From Sphingopyxis sp. H073 (GTDB taxonomy: Bacteria > Pseudomonadota > Alphaproteobacteria > Sphingomonadales > Sphingomonadaceae), in assembly GCF_001468395.1 (NCBI RefSeq), contig NZ_LNSG01000012.1:28431-92430 (forward strand): a stretch of 64,000 nucleotides of DNA, in the 5' to 3' direction. Position 1 is the stretch's first letter; the number at the start of each line of letters is the position of its first letter. Position numbers and translations under genes: made by a program. The notes beneath the pieces were generated by a model. That model searched no databases and was not told the DNA's origin. It worked only from the letters and a program-made list of their open reading frames with translations. Positions 26,807 to 35,473 of this stretch are shown here, in pieces.

Positions 26807-27720
26807 CGATCCGGCGGCACCTGGTGGCGGCGCTGATGGCGCTGTGGGCGCTGCTCGCCCTGCCTGCCGAAGCCGCCGATCGCGGCCGTCTTCTCCAATA
26901 TGATCATGTCTTCGCTGCCGGATTGCCCGAGCAACGCCTGACGATCTGGCTGCCACCCGGCTACGACAAGGGCGTCCGTCGCTATCCGGTCGTCTATATG
27001 CACGATGGCCATAATCTCTTCGATCGGGCGTCGTCGAACTTCGGGAAGATATGGGAGGCGGACCGCGCCATGCTGGCGGCCATGAAGCGAGGAGCCGAGC
27101 CGCATATCATCGTCGGTATCTGGGCGCCGGGCGTGGATCGCTATCGCCAGTATCTTCCGGCGAGCGCGTACCGGCTCGCGGCGCCCGATATTGCCGCTTC
27201 TATGGCGGCGGCGGCGGGCGGTCCGATTCTGTCGGACGCCTATCTCGACTGGCTTGCGGGGCCTCTGAAATCATGGGTCGACGCGACGCTGCGGACTCGT
27301 CCGGGGCGCAACGACACCGTGATCATGGGATCGAGCATGGGCGGCCTCATGAGCTGCTATGCCTTTCTCGAACGTCCGGCGGTCTATGGCCGCGCGGCAT
27401 GCGTCAGCTCGCATTGGCCGGCGGTCGCGCCCGGCGCCGTGGGCGACGCGGACCCTCGGCTGATCGCGCTCTGGGATGGTTGGTTCGCGGCACGCCTTGG
27501 CCCACCCGACGGGCGACGTCTCTGGATGGACCATGGCACGGCCACGCTCGATGCCCACTATGCGCCATATCAGCAAGCGATCGACGCGCGCCTCGCCGCC
27601 AGCGGATGGGAGCGGGGACGGGAATGGCAAAGTCGCGTCTATGATGGCGCACCGCATGACGAAAATGCGTGGGCAGCCCGTCTCCCGGAAATTTTCCTCT
27701 TTCTCATGGCGCCGCGATGA
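26803..27720 (+). CDS. Secreted alpha/beta-hydrolase of the esterase-D/feruloyl-esterase type
   Basis: About 305 residues with a signal peptide (LVAALMALWALLALPAEA). A YPVVYMHDGHNLFDRA oxyanion-side strand, the nucleophile elbow GSSMGG (Ser near 179) and a C-terminal YDGAPHDENAW with the likely catalytic His mark a putative-esterase fold. The substrate is unknown. In a glucan locus it may remove acyl groups or act on a side product. The ATG overlaps the GH97 stop by four bases, and its own stop overlaps the next gene in the same way. Confidence 0.82.
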   Translation: MTIRRHLVAALMALWALLALPAEAADRGRLLQYDHVFAAGLPEQRLTIWLPPGYDKGVRRYPVVYMHDGHNLFDRASSNFGKIWEADRAMLAAMKRGAEPHIIVGIWAPGVDRYRQYLPASAYRLAAPDIAASMAAAAGGPILSDAYLDWLAGPLKSWVDATLRTRPGRNDTVIMGSSMGGLMSCYAFLERPAVYGRAACVSSHWPAVAPGAVGDADPRLIALWDGWFAARLGPPDGRRLWMDHGTATLDAHYAPYQQAIDARLAASGWERGREWQSRVYDGAPHDENAWAARLPEIFLFLMAPR

Positions 27721-29243
27721 GCCCATCCGCCGAGGAACCGCTTCATATCGTCATTCTCGGCGGGGGTAGCGCCGGGTGGATGACGGCGGCGCTGTTTGCA
27801 CATCTCTGGCGTGACAGCCCGATCCGGATTTCGGTCGTCGAGTCCCCCGACATCGGAATCATCGGGGTGGGTGAGGGGTCGACACCGCAGCTCAAGGCCT
27901 TTTTCGACGGCCTTGGCATAGCCGAAGCCGAATGGATGCCCGCGTGCGACGCCACCTACAAGCTCGGGATAGCGTTCGAGGGCTGGTCGGCGGGTGGCCA
28001 GGAGTCGGGCTATTTCCACCCCTTCCCGGGAACGCTCGACGTGCATACCCAGGCCGAGTTTTTCCGCAACGCCGCGTTACGGCGGACCGGCGTCGACGTC
28101 CCGGCAAATCCGGACCGCTTTTACCTTGCCGGGCGGGTCGCCGCTCGCGGAGGGGGACCGCATGGCGGCGAATCCTTCCCGTTCGATCTCGCCTACGGCT
28201 ATCATTTCGACGCCTATAAGCTCGGCGCGTTTCTCCGCGATCACGCGGTATCGCAGGGCGTGACGCATCTTGCGCGGAAGGTGGTTAGCGTCGACGTCGG
28301 GGCCGACGGCAATGTGCGATCGCTGGGGCTGGAGGGCGGCGAGGCACTGGCGGCGGATTTTTTCGTCGACTGCAGTGGTTTCGGGGGGCTGATCGCCGGA
28401 CAGGCGCTCGGCGCGCGCTTTCTGCCATTTGCGGAAAATCTTTTCAACGACCGGGCCGTCGTCATGCCGACGGCGCATGACGAAAGGGGCCCGGTCGTCA
28501 CGGCTACGAAGAGCATCGCGATGACGGCCGGGTGGCGCTGGGCCATCCCGCTGACCACGCGGATCGGAAACGGCTATGTCTATTCAAGCCGCTATCTTGA
28601 CCGCGATCAGGCCGAACGCGAGCTCAGAATTGCGCTTGGGCTAACCGATGCGGATGGTCCGGCGAGACATCTGGAGATGAAGGTCGGACGGCTCGAACAT
28701 AGTTGGACGGCCAATTGCCTTGCGATGGGTTTGGCGCAGGGTTTCATCGAGCCGCTGGAGGCGACCGCGCTCCACATCGTCATCGCGACCGCACAAGAGT
28801 TCATCACGGCCTTCGAAGGCGGAGGCTTCACCCCCAGGCACCGCGACATTTTCAACGCCCGGATCGCGGCGCGCTATGAGGGCGTTCGCGACTATATCGT
28901 TGCGCATTACCGGATGAACCAGCGCGACGCCGATCGGGGCTACTGGCGCGATGCCGCCGGACTCGAGACTTTGTCGGACAATCTTAAGGCGATGATCACG
29001 GCCTGGTTCACGGGTGCCGATATTGGCGAAGCGATCGAAGATCTCCGCATCGGCGCCTTTTACCCGAATATCAGCTGGCATTGCCTGTTCGCCGGATATG
29101 GTGTTTTCCCGTCCAATGCCGCCATGCGATCACCCGTCACGACCGACCGCCCCGCCGATCTTGCCGCAATCGACCGCTTTCTGTCCCGAGCGGAGCTAAA
29201 TTTCGTCCCGCCCACTTTTCCCGTCGCGGCCCGGCGACCGTGA
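27717..29243 (+). CDS. Flavin-dependent tryptophan-halogenase-family protein 2
   Basis: About 508 residues. It has the FAD motif VILGGGSAGWMTAALF, the lysine position in ATYKLGIAFEGW (near 81), the family motif WRWAIP (near 272) and GFIEPLEATALHIV near the C-terminus. It is clearly homologous to the protein at 19810 but well diverged, so it is not a recent duplicate. Start overlaps the esterase stop (ATGA). As with the first copy, the halogenase hallmarks are present, but the substrate, and even halogenation, is unproven. Confidence 0.87.
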   Translation: MSPSAEEPLHIVILGGGSAGWMTAALFAHLWRDSPIRISVVESPDIGIIGVGEGSTPQLKAFFDGLGIAEAEWMPACDATYKLGIAFEGWSAGGQESGYFHPFPGTLDVHTQAEFFRNAALRRTGVDVPANPDRFYLAGRVAARGGGPHGGESFPFDLAYGYHFDAYKLGAFLRDHAVSQGVTHLARKVVSVDVGADGNVRSLGLEGGEALAADFFVDCSGFGGLIAGQALGARFLPFAENLFNDRAVVMPTAHDERGPVVTATKSIAMTAGWRWAIPLTTRIGNGYVYSSRYLDRDQAERELRIALGLTDADGPARHLEMKVGRLEHSWTANCLAMGLAQGFIEPLEATALHIVIATAQEFITAFEGGGFTPRHRDIFNARIAARYEGVRDYIVAHYRMNQRDADRGYWRDAAGLETLSDNLKAMITAWFTGADIGEAIEDLRIGAFYPNISWHCLFAGYGVFPSNAAMRSPVTTDRPADLAAIDRFLSRAELNFVPPTFPVAARRP

Positions 29244-30604
29244 CGCGCGAACTCGTCGAAGATTTCGCGCGCGCGATCGGCGATGCGCTTGGTGCGCACG
29301 GCCCTGCTGTGGAGGCAGCACGAAGCTACACGCCGGGGGACTACAGCATCCATTTCTTCCTGCAGATTGCGGTGATCCTGTTCGTCTGCCGGATCACCGG
29401 CTGGGCGGCGAAGAAATGGTTCGGCCAGCCGCAGGTCGTCGGCGAGATGATCGCTGGCGTGCTGCTCGGCCCCTCGCTCCTCGGGCTTTTCTTCCCCGAT
29501 TTTCAGGCCGTGTTGTTCCCGAAAGAGACGCGCAACATCCTCTATGTCGTCGCGCAGTTCGGGGTCGGGTTATATATGTTCATCGTCGGGACGACGCTCC
29601 GTCTTGACCATTTTCAGTCGAAGGCGCGAAGCGCCGCGGGCGTGTCGGCCGCGGGGATCATCGTGCCCTTCCTCTTTGCCTTTGCGATCACGCCATATCT
29701 TCTGACCATTTCGGGCCTCTTTTTGCCGGGAATAGGTCCGGTGAGCGCAACGCTGTTCATGGGCGCCTGCATCGCACTCACCGCGTTTCCGATGCTCGCG
29801 CGGATCATCAACGAGCGCGGACTTGCGAACACATCGCTCGGGACGCTGTCGCTGACGGCCGGCGCGTTCGACGATGCGGTGTCGTGGTGTGTGCTCGCGA
29901 TCGTGCTCGCGACCTTCGGCGGAGGACCGGGTGTCGCGCTGCTCGCGATCTTCGGGGGCGGCGCTTATGTCGCGTTCATGCTGCTCGCGGGCCGCCGCCT
30001 GTTCATGCTGTTGGGCCGCGCGGTCGAGGCGAAGGGCGAGCTGACGCACACGCTCTTTGCAGTCGTGCTGATCCTTTACGCGCTATCGGCCTTCGTCATG
30101 GACACCGCAGGCATCCACGCGGTGTTTGGCGGCTTCCTGCTTGGCGTCTGCATGCCGCGCGGGCTATTCGCGGAGGAAATCCGTCGCAAGATCGAGCCGA
30201 TGACGGTCGTGCTGCTGTTGCCGATGTTTTTCACTTATTCGGGGCTCAATACGCGGCTCGACATGGTAAATGACTGGAAGTTGCTGGCGGTCGCGCTCGG
30301 TATTCTCGCGGTGTCCATCGCGGCGAAGTTCGGCGCTTGCTGGCTCGCTGCACGGCTGGCGGGCGAGAACAACCGCACCGCGCTTGGCATCGGCGCGCTG
30401 ATGAATGCACGAGGGCTGATGGAGCTGATTATCATCAACATCGGGTTGCAAAAGGGTATCATCGGCCCGACGCTGTTCGCGATGATGGTGCTCATGGCAA
30501 TCGCGACGACCGTGATGGCGGGGCCGCTCTTCGAACTCGTCTATGGCCGCAAGGCGCGCGAGCGCGGCGAGCTCGCCTCGCTCGGCGGAAGCACGACAGG
30601 ATAA
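29240..30604 (+). CDS. Kef-type cation:proton antiporter (CPA2 family)
   Basis: About 454 residues with 12-13 membrane segments (Na_H_Exchanger domain): QPQVVGEMIAGVLLGPSLLG, FGVGLYMFIVGTTLRLD, ACIALTAFPMLARIINERGL and NARGLMELIIINIGLQKGII. It lacks a C-terminal RCK/TrkA-N domain and so would be regulated differently from KefB/C. It starts with GTG overlapping the halogenase stop (GTGA), so it belongs to the same train. Why an ion antiporter ends a glucan/halogenase operon is not obvious; halide or pH handling is only a guess. Confidence 0.87.
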   Translation: MTRELVEDFARAIGDALGAHGPAVEAARSYTPGDYSIHFFLQIAVILFVCRITGWAAKKWFGQPQVVGEMIAGVLLGPSLLGLFFPDFQAVLFPKETRNILYVVAQFGVGLYMFIVGTTLRLDHFQSKARSAAGVSAAGIIVPFLFAFAITPYLLTISGLFLPGIGPVSATLFMGACIALTAFPMLARIINERGLANTSLGTLSLTAGAFDDAVSWCVLAIVLATFGGGPGVALLAIFGGGAYVAFMLLAGRRLFMLLGRAVEAKGELTHTLFAVVLILYALSAFVMDTAGIHAVFGGFLLGVCMPRGLFAEEIRRKIEPMTVVLLLPMFFTYSGLNTRLDMVNDWKLLAVALGILAVSIAAKFGACWLAARLAGENNRTALGIGALMNARGLMELIIINIGLQKGIIGPTLFAMMVLMAIATTVMAGPLFELVYGRKARERGELASLGGSTTG

Positions 30605-31162
30605 GCAGGTTGCAATCGGGGAATGCCAGCCGCGCTAGCTCGGCATAGTGCGGATGCGGTGAAACAGCCGTTCCGTGAGAGGCCGATCGCAAACGATTTA
30701 TGAATTCCTTGCTACCAAATGCGGAGCGCCGCGGCTTGATACCGTGTCGATCGAGCCGCCATTGGTCGTTGCGCTGGCATCGACCGGAATGCTGGCATCT
30801 TTTGAGCTACCTCCCCCCCCACCATCTGATTAACCGACTATAATTGCCGTTGCCGTTGCCGGCCTTGGCTGTTCCAATGTCGGGTAGTTGGGCAATCACT
30901 TAAGAGGTTTCCTGGACGGCCATTTTGACCGCTTTGTCGACGTAAATGTAATTCTGGATATCCGCCTCACGAGCTAACGCAACCAAATGTCTGCTTGTCG
31001 AGATCTGCGTCCCGGAAGCGGCCTGACAGCAAACGGCCATTCTCTGATAAGTGTATGTATCGCTCATTCGCTAGTCGAGACCTTCGGATATGCGCATTGC
31101 CAGCTCCGCTCTGTCGTCTTGCCTGAGGGCGATCTGGAGGTTTCTGCCACTCGGCTCGTCAT
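30605..31162. other. Gene-poor junction between the glucan locus and the mobile-element region
   Basis: No intact gene is seen. On the minus strand 30698-30835 stays open and reads a glycine-rich tail GGGGGSSKDASIPVDASA, ending at TAA, over a run of eight C's. It could be the 3' end of a lost gene. A recognisable integrase tail lies at 30900-30989. The stretch from 30990 to 31162 holds nothing I can name. The patchwork suggests successive insertions and deletions. Confidence 0.5.
30900..30989 (-). pseudogene. C-terminal remnant of a tyrosine integrase
   Basis: The last 29 codons read ... ADIQNYIYVDKAVKMAVQETS and stop. They match the end of phage-type integrases around the nucleophilic tyrosine; the intact integrase at 34040 has SQNVTQDYVHIDEALKLAVQ at the same place. 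The sequence differs enough to come from a different integrase. The rest of the gene is gone, so this marks an older integrated element. Confidence 0.7.
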
Positions 31163-31485
31163 AGCTGGTGACACGCCTCGAAGAGGAGACCCGGATCGGC
31201 AAAGGCGGGACCCTGGCGGCGCGGCTGTCGCGGCTCGACCTGATCGTGCTCGACGAGCTCGGTTATCTGCCGTTCGCCCGCTCGGGAGGGCAGTTGCTGT
31301 TCCACCTCATCAGCAAGCTTTATGAGCGCACCAGCGTCATCATCACCACGAACCTCGCCTTCGGTGAATGGCCGACCGTGTTCGGCGATCCCAAGATGAC
31401 CACGGCGCTGCTCGACCGCGTCACCCACCACTGCGATATCGTCGAGACGGGCAACGACAGCTGGCGCTTCAAAAACCGCAGCTGA
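31163..31485 (+). pseudogene. 3' half of istB (IS21-family ATPase)
   Basis: About 105 codons match the C-terminal half of Ist[20 protein letters not shown] (Walker B region), [40 protein letters not shown] and LTHH-type [18 protein letters not shown]. The Walker A half and the whole of istA are missing, and the frame is closed just upstream by TAG, so it cannot work. It is the left part of an IS21 remnant whose right end lies beyond the IS3-family element. Confidence 0.87.
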
Positions 31486-31515
31486 CAGCCACCTTCGGCG
31501 CCTTCAAAAATCTAT

Positions 31516-31574
31516 CTTGCGCTGCGCGCGCCTCCGGTCGGGCTACGCCCGCCCTCCGCCGCACGCAGCGCAAG
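31516..31574. repeat. Stem-loop behind istB
   Basis: CTTGCGCTGCG and CGCAGCGCAAG form a perfect 11-bp stem, with an inner GGGC TAC GCCC hairpin in the loop. It starts about 30 bases after the istB stop. It may protect the element from outside transcription or end istB transcription. Confidence 0.65.
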
Positions 31575-31707
31575 GCCATCTTCAACAAACCAGCATCATA
31601 TCCGAAAAGGGGGTCCCTCTTCGACGCCGATCTGGAGTGGGCCCCTCGGGCCGGACAAGGAAGCATAGTTGGATTGACCGTGTAGCCGGGCTTTTGGAGA
31701 AGAGCCC

Positions 31708-32058
31708 ATGGCAAGACACCGATCCCATAGCGTCGAGTTCAAGCGTCAGGTCGCGCAGGAGTTTCTGAGCGGCGAGACGCTTCACGCCCTTGCCAAGCGG
31801 CACGATATTTCCCGGCAGTTGATCCGCATCTGGGTGGAGAAGTACGAGGCCGGCGCCCTTGATGAAGATGCGCGAGCGGCAGATCTGATCCAGGAATATG
31901 AGGCCCGGATTGCCGCACTCGAACGCCTTGTCGGCAAACAGGCGCTGGAACTGGAGTTTTTAAAGGGGGCTCTTCGCGACGCACCGCGGCCGAGAAGCGC
32001 CAGTACATCCGTGATCACCGGCCCGGCGGGATGTCGATCGCGCGAGGATGTCGGCTGA
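31708..32058 (+). CDS. IS3-family OrfA (transposase DNA-binding part)
   Basis: 116 residues with an N-terminal helix-turn-helix ([36 protein letters not shown], in two helices) and a leucine-rich coiled coil ([24 protein letters not shown]). A TTTAAAG heptamer at 31959-31965 lets ribosomes slip -1 into orfB, giving the OrfAB transposase. GGAGAAGAG precedes the ATG. Residues after about 90 are encoded beyond the slip site and differ between OrfA and OrfAB. Confidence 0.88.
   Translation: MARHRSHSVEFKRQVAQEFLSGETLHALAKRHDISRQLIRIWVEKYEAGALDEDARAADLIQEYEARIAALERLVGKQALELEFLKGALRDAPRPRSASTSVITGPAGCRSREDVG
31959..31965 (+). promoter_or_regulatory. Programmed -1 frameshift site in the IS3-family element
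   Basis: T TTA AAG in the orfA frame is a slippery heptamer. After a -1 slip the frame reads TTT AAA GGG and stays open through orfB. The joined product continues [18 protein letters not shown] before the orfB start, as in other IS3 transposases. Confidence 0.75.
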
Positions 32059-32855
32059 TGGGCATCGCAAGATCGACATTCTACCACGTGCCGACCGAGC
32101 GGATCGGCGATGCTGAACTCCTGACTGCTATCGCGGCGATCTGCGATGAGTTCGAAGCCTATGGCTGGCGCCGCGTGCAGGCCGCGCTTCGCCATCAGGG
32201 CGTGATCGCCAACCACAAGCGGATCAAGCGATTGATGCGCGAGCATGGCCTGCAACCGCGCCGCCGCAGGCGCTATACCGCAACCACCGACAGCGACCAT
32301 GACCTGCCAGTCTTTCCGGATCACTCGAAGGACATGATCCTCGATGGCCCCGATCAGCTCTGGGTGGCGGACCTGACCTATGTCGCCATCATCGGTGGTT
32401 TTGCTTATGTCGCGATCATCCTCGACGCCTGGTCGCGCCGCGTGGTCGGCTATGCCATCGGGAGGTCGATTGACGCCCGGCTCGCCGTGGCGGCGCTGAA
32501 AGTGGCGATCGAACGACGGCGCCCGCGATCAGGATGCGTGCATCATTCTGACCGCGGGAGCCAATACGCATCCCGCATCTATCGAGCGATGCTCGCCGAT
32601 CATGGGATGGTCGGCTCGATGAGCCGGCGGGGCAACCCCTATGACAATGCCAAGGCGGAAAGCTTCATGAAGACGCTCAAGGTCGAGGCGGTTTACCCCA
32701 TGGCGTTCGAAACCTTCGATGATGTCGCCGGCCAGCTTCCCAGGTTCATCGACGACATCTATAATCAACGCAGATTACATTCCGCGCTCGGCTATGTCAG
32801 CCCTGCGCAGTTCGAGCAGCAACACTCCCGGCCCATGGTCAAATCAGCTGCGTGA
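32031..32855 (+). CDS. IS3-family OrfB (DDE integrase part of the transposase)
   Basis: 274 residues by its own ATG, normally made as the OrfAB fusion. It has an HTH_21-like segment ([15 protein letters not shown]) and an rve DDE core: [11 protein letters not shown] (first Asp), [13 protein letters not shown] (second Asp) and [18 protein letters not shown] (Glu). The end is [17 protein letters not shown], typical of the family. Length and motifs are intact. The frame is -1 relative to orfA, overlapping it by 28 bases plus the shared region from the slip site. Confidence 0.93.
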   Translation: MSIARGCRLMGIARSTFYHVPTERIGDAELLTAIAAICDEFEAYGWRRVQAALRHQGVIANHKRIKRLMREHGLQPRRRRRYTATTDSDHDLPVFPDHSKDMILDGPDQLWVADLTYVAIIGGFAYVAIILDAWSRRVVGYAIGRSIDARLAVAALKVAIERRRPRSGCVHHSDRGSQYASRIYRAMLADHGMVGSMSRRGNPYDNAKAESFMKTLKVEAVYPMAFETFDDVAGQLPRFIDDIYNQRRLHSALGYVSPAQFEQQHSRPMVKSAA

Positions 32856-32914
32856 CCCTGTCCGGCCCGAGGGGCCCACTCCAATCGGGGGTCCCTTTTG
32901 AACGCCGTTTGACA

Positions 32915-33275
32915 TACGTGAACATGTTTTGGCGTTTCTGTACAATCCCTGACGCTTTCGACGATCTATCTACGCGGTGCGACCCAGAAGAGCTCCTCCT
33001 CGACCGAGGGCGAATTCTTCAAAAACTGGCGCCCGTCCGGAATCGACCGGGCGGGCGCCAATTTGTTGTGACTTGCACGCTGCATTCGCACAGCATGCGC
33101 TCGGATGTGCGCACGTACAGACAGATAGGCCGCATACGTCCCTTCCGGCGCGAGAAGCTGCGCGCACCGCGGGCCAGCACCTTTGAGACGCTTCGCGACA
33201 GGAAGTAGAATCTCGGACCATGTCGGACGATCTCAGCTTCTGGTCATTGTCCAGGCCCGCCGCCAACTGGATGAC
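32915..33275 (+). other. Short remnant region with a strong hairpin
   Basis: No intact gene is seen. An open reading ends STIYLRGATQKSS ... EFFKNWRPSGIDRAGANLL at a stop at 33068-33070, possibly the 3' end of a lost gene, but I cannot name it. A 9-bp stem TGGCGCCCG/CGGGCGCCA (33027-33060, 16-base loop) lies across that end and is followed by ATTTGTTGT. A 19-codon reading MSDDLSFWSLSRPAANWMT ends on the start of the next ORF. Confidence 0.45.
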
Positions 33276-33887
33276 ATGACCAAAATAACCGAAACGCCCG
33301 CCCCGAGTGCAGACACGCTTTCGCCTGCATCCACCCTGTTCCGCGATCTCCAAAGCCTGAAACTGTCGATTGAAAAAGTCGAAGCCGAGGTGAACGCATT
33401 TATCTCACTCCAGAAGCGCACAACCGGTGTCGCATTTCGGGAAACGCTCAATCAAGCAATCGAATCCAATATGGATTTCGCGTCCTCGTCATTCCTCCCC
33501 GGCGCACCACAGCTTCATGAGGTCGCTGCGTCCGACCGTGAGGACTTGCACGCATTAGCTCGACGCCGGTGCATATGTCGTGGCTCAGCTTGCCTTCGGC
33601 ATTTTCGGCGCGTGGGCCGGGCATCTGATGTTCGACCTTCCGATCTTACAGTTTTCGACAAAGGCGAGAACCGGATTGGGGCAGTGGACCCCCGAGTTCG
33701 TTGCGACCTTCGGCCTCGTACTGACGATCCTCGGTACCGCGAGATACAAGCCACAGGCCGTGGCGGCGTCGGTCGGGCTCTATATCACCGCTGCTTACTG
33801 GTTCACGTCATTGACGAGCTTTGCAAATCCGGCGATCACCGTGGTGCGCGGCCTGTCGAACACATTTGCGGGTATCGCGCCGCATGA
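33276..33887 (+). CDS. Hypothetical chimeric ORF
   Basis: The first ~90 residues (MTKITETPAPSADTLSPAST, then LFRDLQSLKLSIEKVEAEV with coiled-coil character, up to PGAPQLHEVAAS) look like a genuine small soluble protein that I do not recognise. From about 33550 the frame runs out of phase through an aquaporin remnant and gives an arginine-rich shadow, so the tail is not natural. Probably the 5' part of a gene cut by the recombination that also beheaded the aquaporin gene. Confidence 0.4.
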   Translation: MTKITETPAPSADTLSPASTLFRDLQSLKLSIEKVEAEVNAFISLQKRTTGVAFRETLNQAIESNMDFASSSFLPGAPQLHEVAASDREDLHALARRRCICRGSACLRHFRRVGRASDVRPSDLTVFDKGENRIGAVDPRVRCDLRPRTDDPRYREIQATGRGGVGRALYHRCLLVHVIDELCKSGDHRGARPVEHICGYRAA

Positions 33888-34008
33888 CGTTCCAATGTTT
33901 GTTGTTGCGCAATTCGCCGGGGCGATCGCGGCAACCGCAATCGCAAGCACCCTGTTCGGCGAGCCTTTTGGGCCATCGGCTATTTCTCCATACGCGCCCG
34001 AAAGCTGA
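33559..34008 (+). pseudogene. C-terminal part of an aquaporin (AqpS-like MIP channel) gene
   Basis: About 149 codons read AYVVAQLAFGIFGAWAGHLM ... WTPEFVATFGLVLTILGTAR and then SFANPAITVVRGLSNTFAGI, which holds the second NPA motif and its following Arg. The N-terminal half with the first NPA is missing, a TAG closes the frame directly upstream, and no proper start exists. Related channels occur in arsenic-resistance operons. No ars genes remain here, so this is a relic. Confidence 0.8.
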
Positions 34009-34039
34009 CTGGCGCAGCCGGCCAGCCGCGTTTGAGCAC

Positions 34040-35305
34040 TCACTGTCGCGCCATTTCCATTTTTGCGTCAGTGCCGATGTCAAGCAATCGTGCAATCTCG
34101 TCGGACGTTCGCTGCACGGCAAGCTTTAGCGCCTCGTCGATGTGGACATAGTCTTGAGTTACATTCTGCGAGGCATGACCCAGCATTGCCCGGATCGTAA
34201 GCTCGGAGAATCCCAAATCTCCGGCAACGCTTCCGAAGGTATGGCGAAGCGTATGCGGTGTAACTCCCGTGATACCCGCCAAGCCGGAAACCCGTTTCAG
34301 GCAGTCGCTAACAGCCGTGAATGGGCCATCGCCCGCTGCGGACGGAAAGAAGTGGGAATTGCCGACTATCTCCACCTGAGCTTCCAGAATGCGGATGGCG
34401 GCCGGTCCGATCGCTCTTACTTGCGCTCCGCCCTTGGTATCCGGAAAGACAACGTATCCGCGATCGGCATGGAGCCAGGCTCGCTGCATTGCTTGCGCTT
34501 CTTGCCGCCGATAGCCGGTGAGCAATAGTCCTCGCAACACACCGAGGGCGATCGGGTTCTCCCCATTGGCTTCAGCGTAGGCGATCGCCTTTCCCATCAT
34601 CATGATCTCGGCCACGCTCAAACGACGAGTCCTTTTCTTTCCCGCGAGCTTCTTTGCTCCCAGCGTCGGATGGACCTCGAGCAGGCCTTTGTGCTTCGCA
34701 TGACCAATGATTGCCTGGAGCGTTCCGACGCAGCGACCCGCGACGCCGGGACCGCCGGTCGCCCTGCCACCGCGGCCTCCGGTGCGCGGCTTGGCAGTCT
34801 TTCCGTTCTTCACGTCGGTCTGCATCTGTTCGACATCGGCAATTTTCAGATGCTTCACGACACGTTTTCCGAGCAGCGGGACGATGTGCGTCTTTATGCG
34901 ACTCTCGTCCATGTCGAGCGATGATGACTTTATCGGAAGGCTTTTTCGTCCGAGGATGTTCCCGGCCCGTGCTTCAGTGAGATACCAATCGCACATCTCG
35001 GCCACCGTCATGCCGTTGCGCGACTGCCGGACCTTGTCCGCTGGATCTCCGCCGACGATGACCTCCGCCAACTTCAGCCGCGCGAGATCACGCGCTTGCT
35101 CGACGGTGAGCACGCCAAAGCGGCCCAGGTTCATGCGCCGCTGAATGCCCTCGGCATTGCGGTATTGAACGATGAAGGTCTTCAGGCTCGATGGGAGAAC
35201 GCGAAGTCCGAATCCCTTAATCTCGGTGTCCCAATAGATGAGTTGTTTCGCGGCGGGCGATACCACCGCGTCGATCGTACGCTTTGTCAGCTTGCTCGTC
35301 GGCAT
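34040..35305 (-). CDS. int: Site-specific tyrosine integrase (DUF4102 type)
   Basis: 421 residues. The N-terminal DUF4102 arm-binding domain (LTKRTIDAVV, IKGFGLRVLPSSLKTFIVQYR) is followed by a SAM-like core-binding domain with a glycine-rich insert (GGRGGRATGGPGVAG) and the catalytic domain with LLTGYRRQEAQ (Arg), TPHTLRHTFGS (HxxR), MLGHAS (His) and TQDYVHID (nucleophile Tyr). All catalytic residues are present. Its start is about 170 bases from the tRNA-Gly fragment at 35474, which is the probable attachment site, so it once moved the element lying to its left. Confidence 0.93.
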   Translation of the reverse strand: MPTSKLTKRTIDAVVSPAAKQLIYWDTEIKGFGLRVLPSSLKTFIVQYRNAEGIQRRMNLGRFGVLTVEQARDLARLKLAEVIVGGDPADKVRQSRNGMTVAEMCDWYLTEARAGNILGRKSLPIKSSSLDMDESRIKTHIVPLLGKRVVKHLKIADVEQMQTDVKNGKTAKPRTGGRGGRATGGPGVAGRCVGTLQAIIGHAKHKGLLEVHPTLGAKKLAGKKRTRRLSVAEIMMMGKAIAYAEANGENPIALGVLRGLLLTGYRRQEAQAMQRAWLHADRGYVVFPDTKGGAQVRAIGPAAIRILEAQVEIVGNSHFFPSAAGDGPFTAVSDCLKRVSGLAGITGVTPHTLRHTFGSVAGDLGFSELTIRAMLGHASQNVTQDYVHIDEALKLAVQRTSDEIARLLDIGTDAKMEMARQ

Positions 35306-35473
35306 GTTGCCACTCCTCTTGCTGACAAAATCTCAGATCACGCAATTGTCAGCGCTGAACGGTACTCCAGCGGCTAGTCGAGGATAGGGCGTCGTAGAGA
35401 TAATCTCAAGAAAATAAGCAATTATGGGGCAGTGGCGTAGAAAAGGAAGAAATCGAAAAGTGTCACGATCAAG

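Larger units (their letters stand above)
31633..32883 (+). mobile_element. Complete IS3-family insertion sequence
   Basis: A 1251-bp element bounded by perfect 25-bp inverted repeats (31633-31657 and 32859-32883, starting TGGAGTGGGCCCCTCG). The flanking bases ATC occur on both sides as a 3-bp target duplication, usual for IS3. It carries overlapping orfA and orfB in the -1 relationship. It interrupts the right-end repeats of an IS21 remnant. All parts look intact, so it may be mobile. Confidence 0.9.
31163..32914 (+). mobile_element. IS21-family remnant, interrupted by an IS3-family element
   Basis: The remnant runs from the istB 3' half, through a large stem-loop, to two copies of a terminal repeat: GGGGGTCCCTCTTCGACGCC at 31609 and GGGGGTCCCTTTTGAACGCC at 32887. 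These differ at three positions. The second copy runs into TTTGACA at 32914, fitting the TGTCA-type ends of IS21 elements. The IS3-family element sits exactly between the two repeats. The left end, istA and half of istB are gone. Confidence 0.65.
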
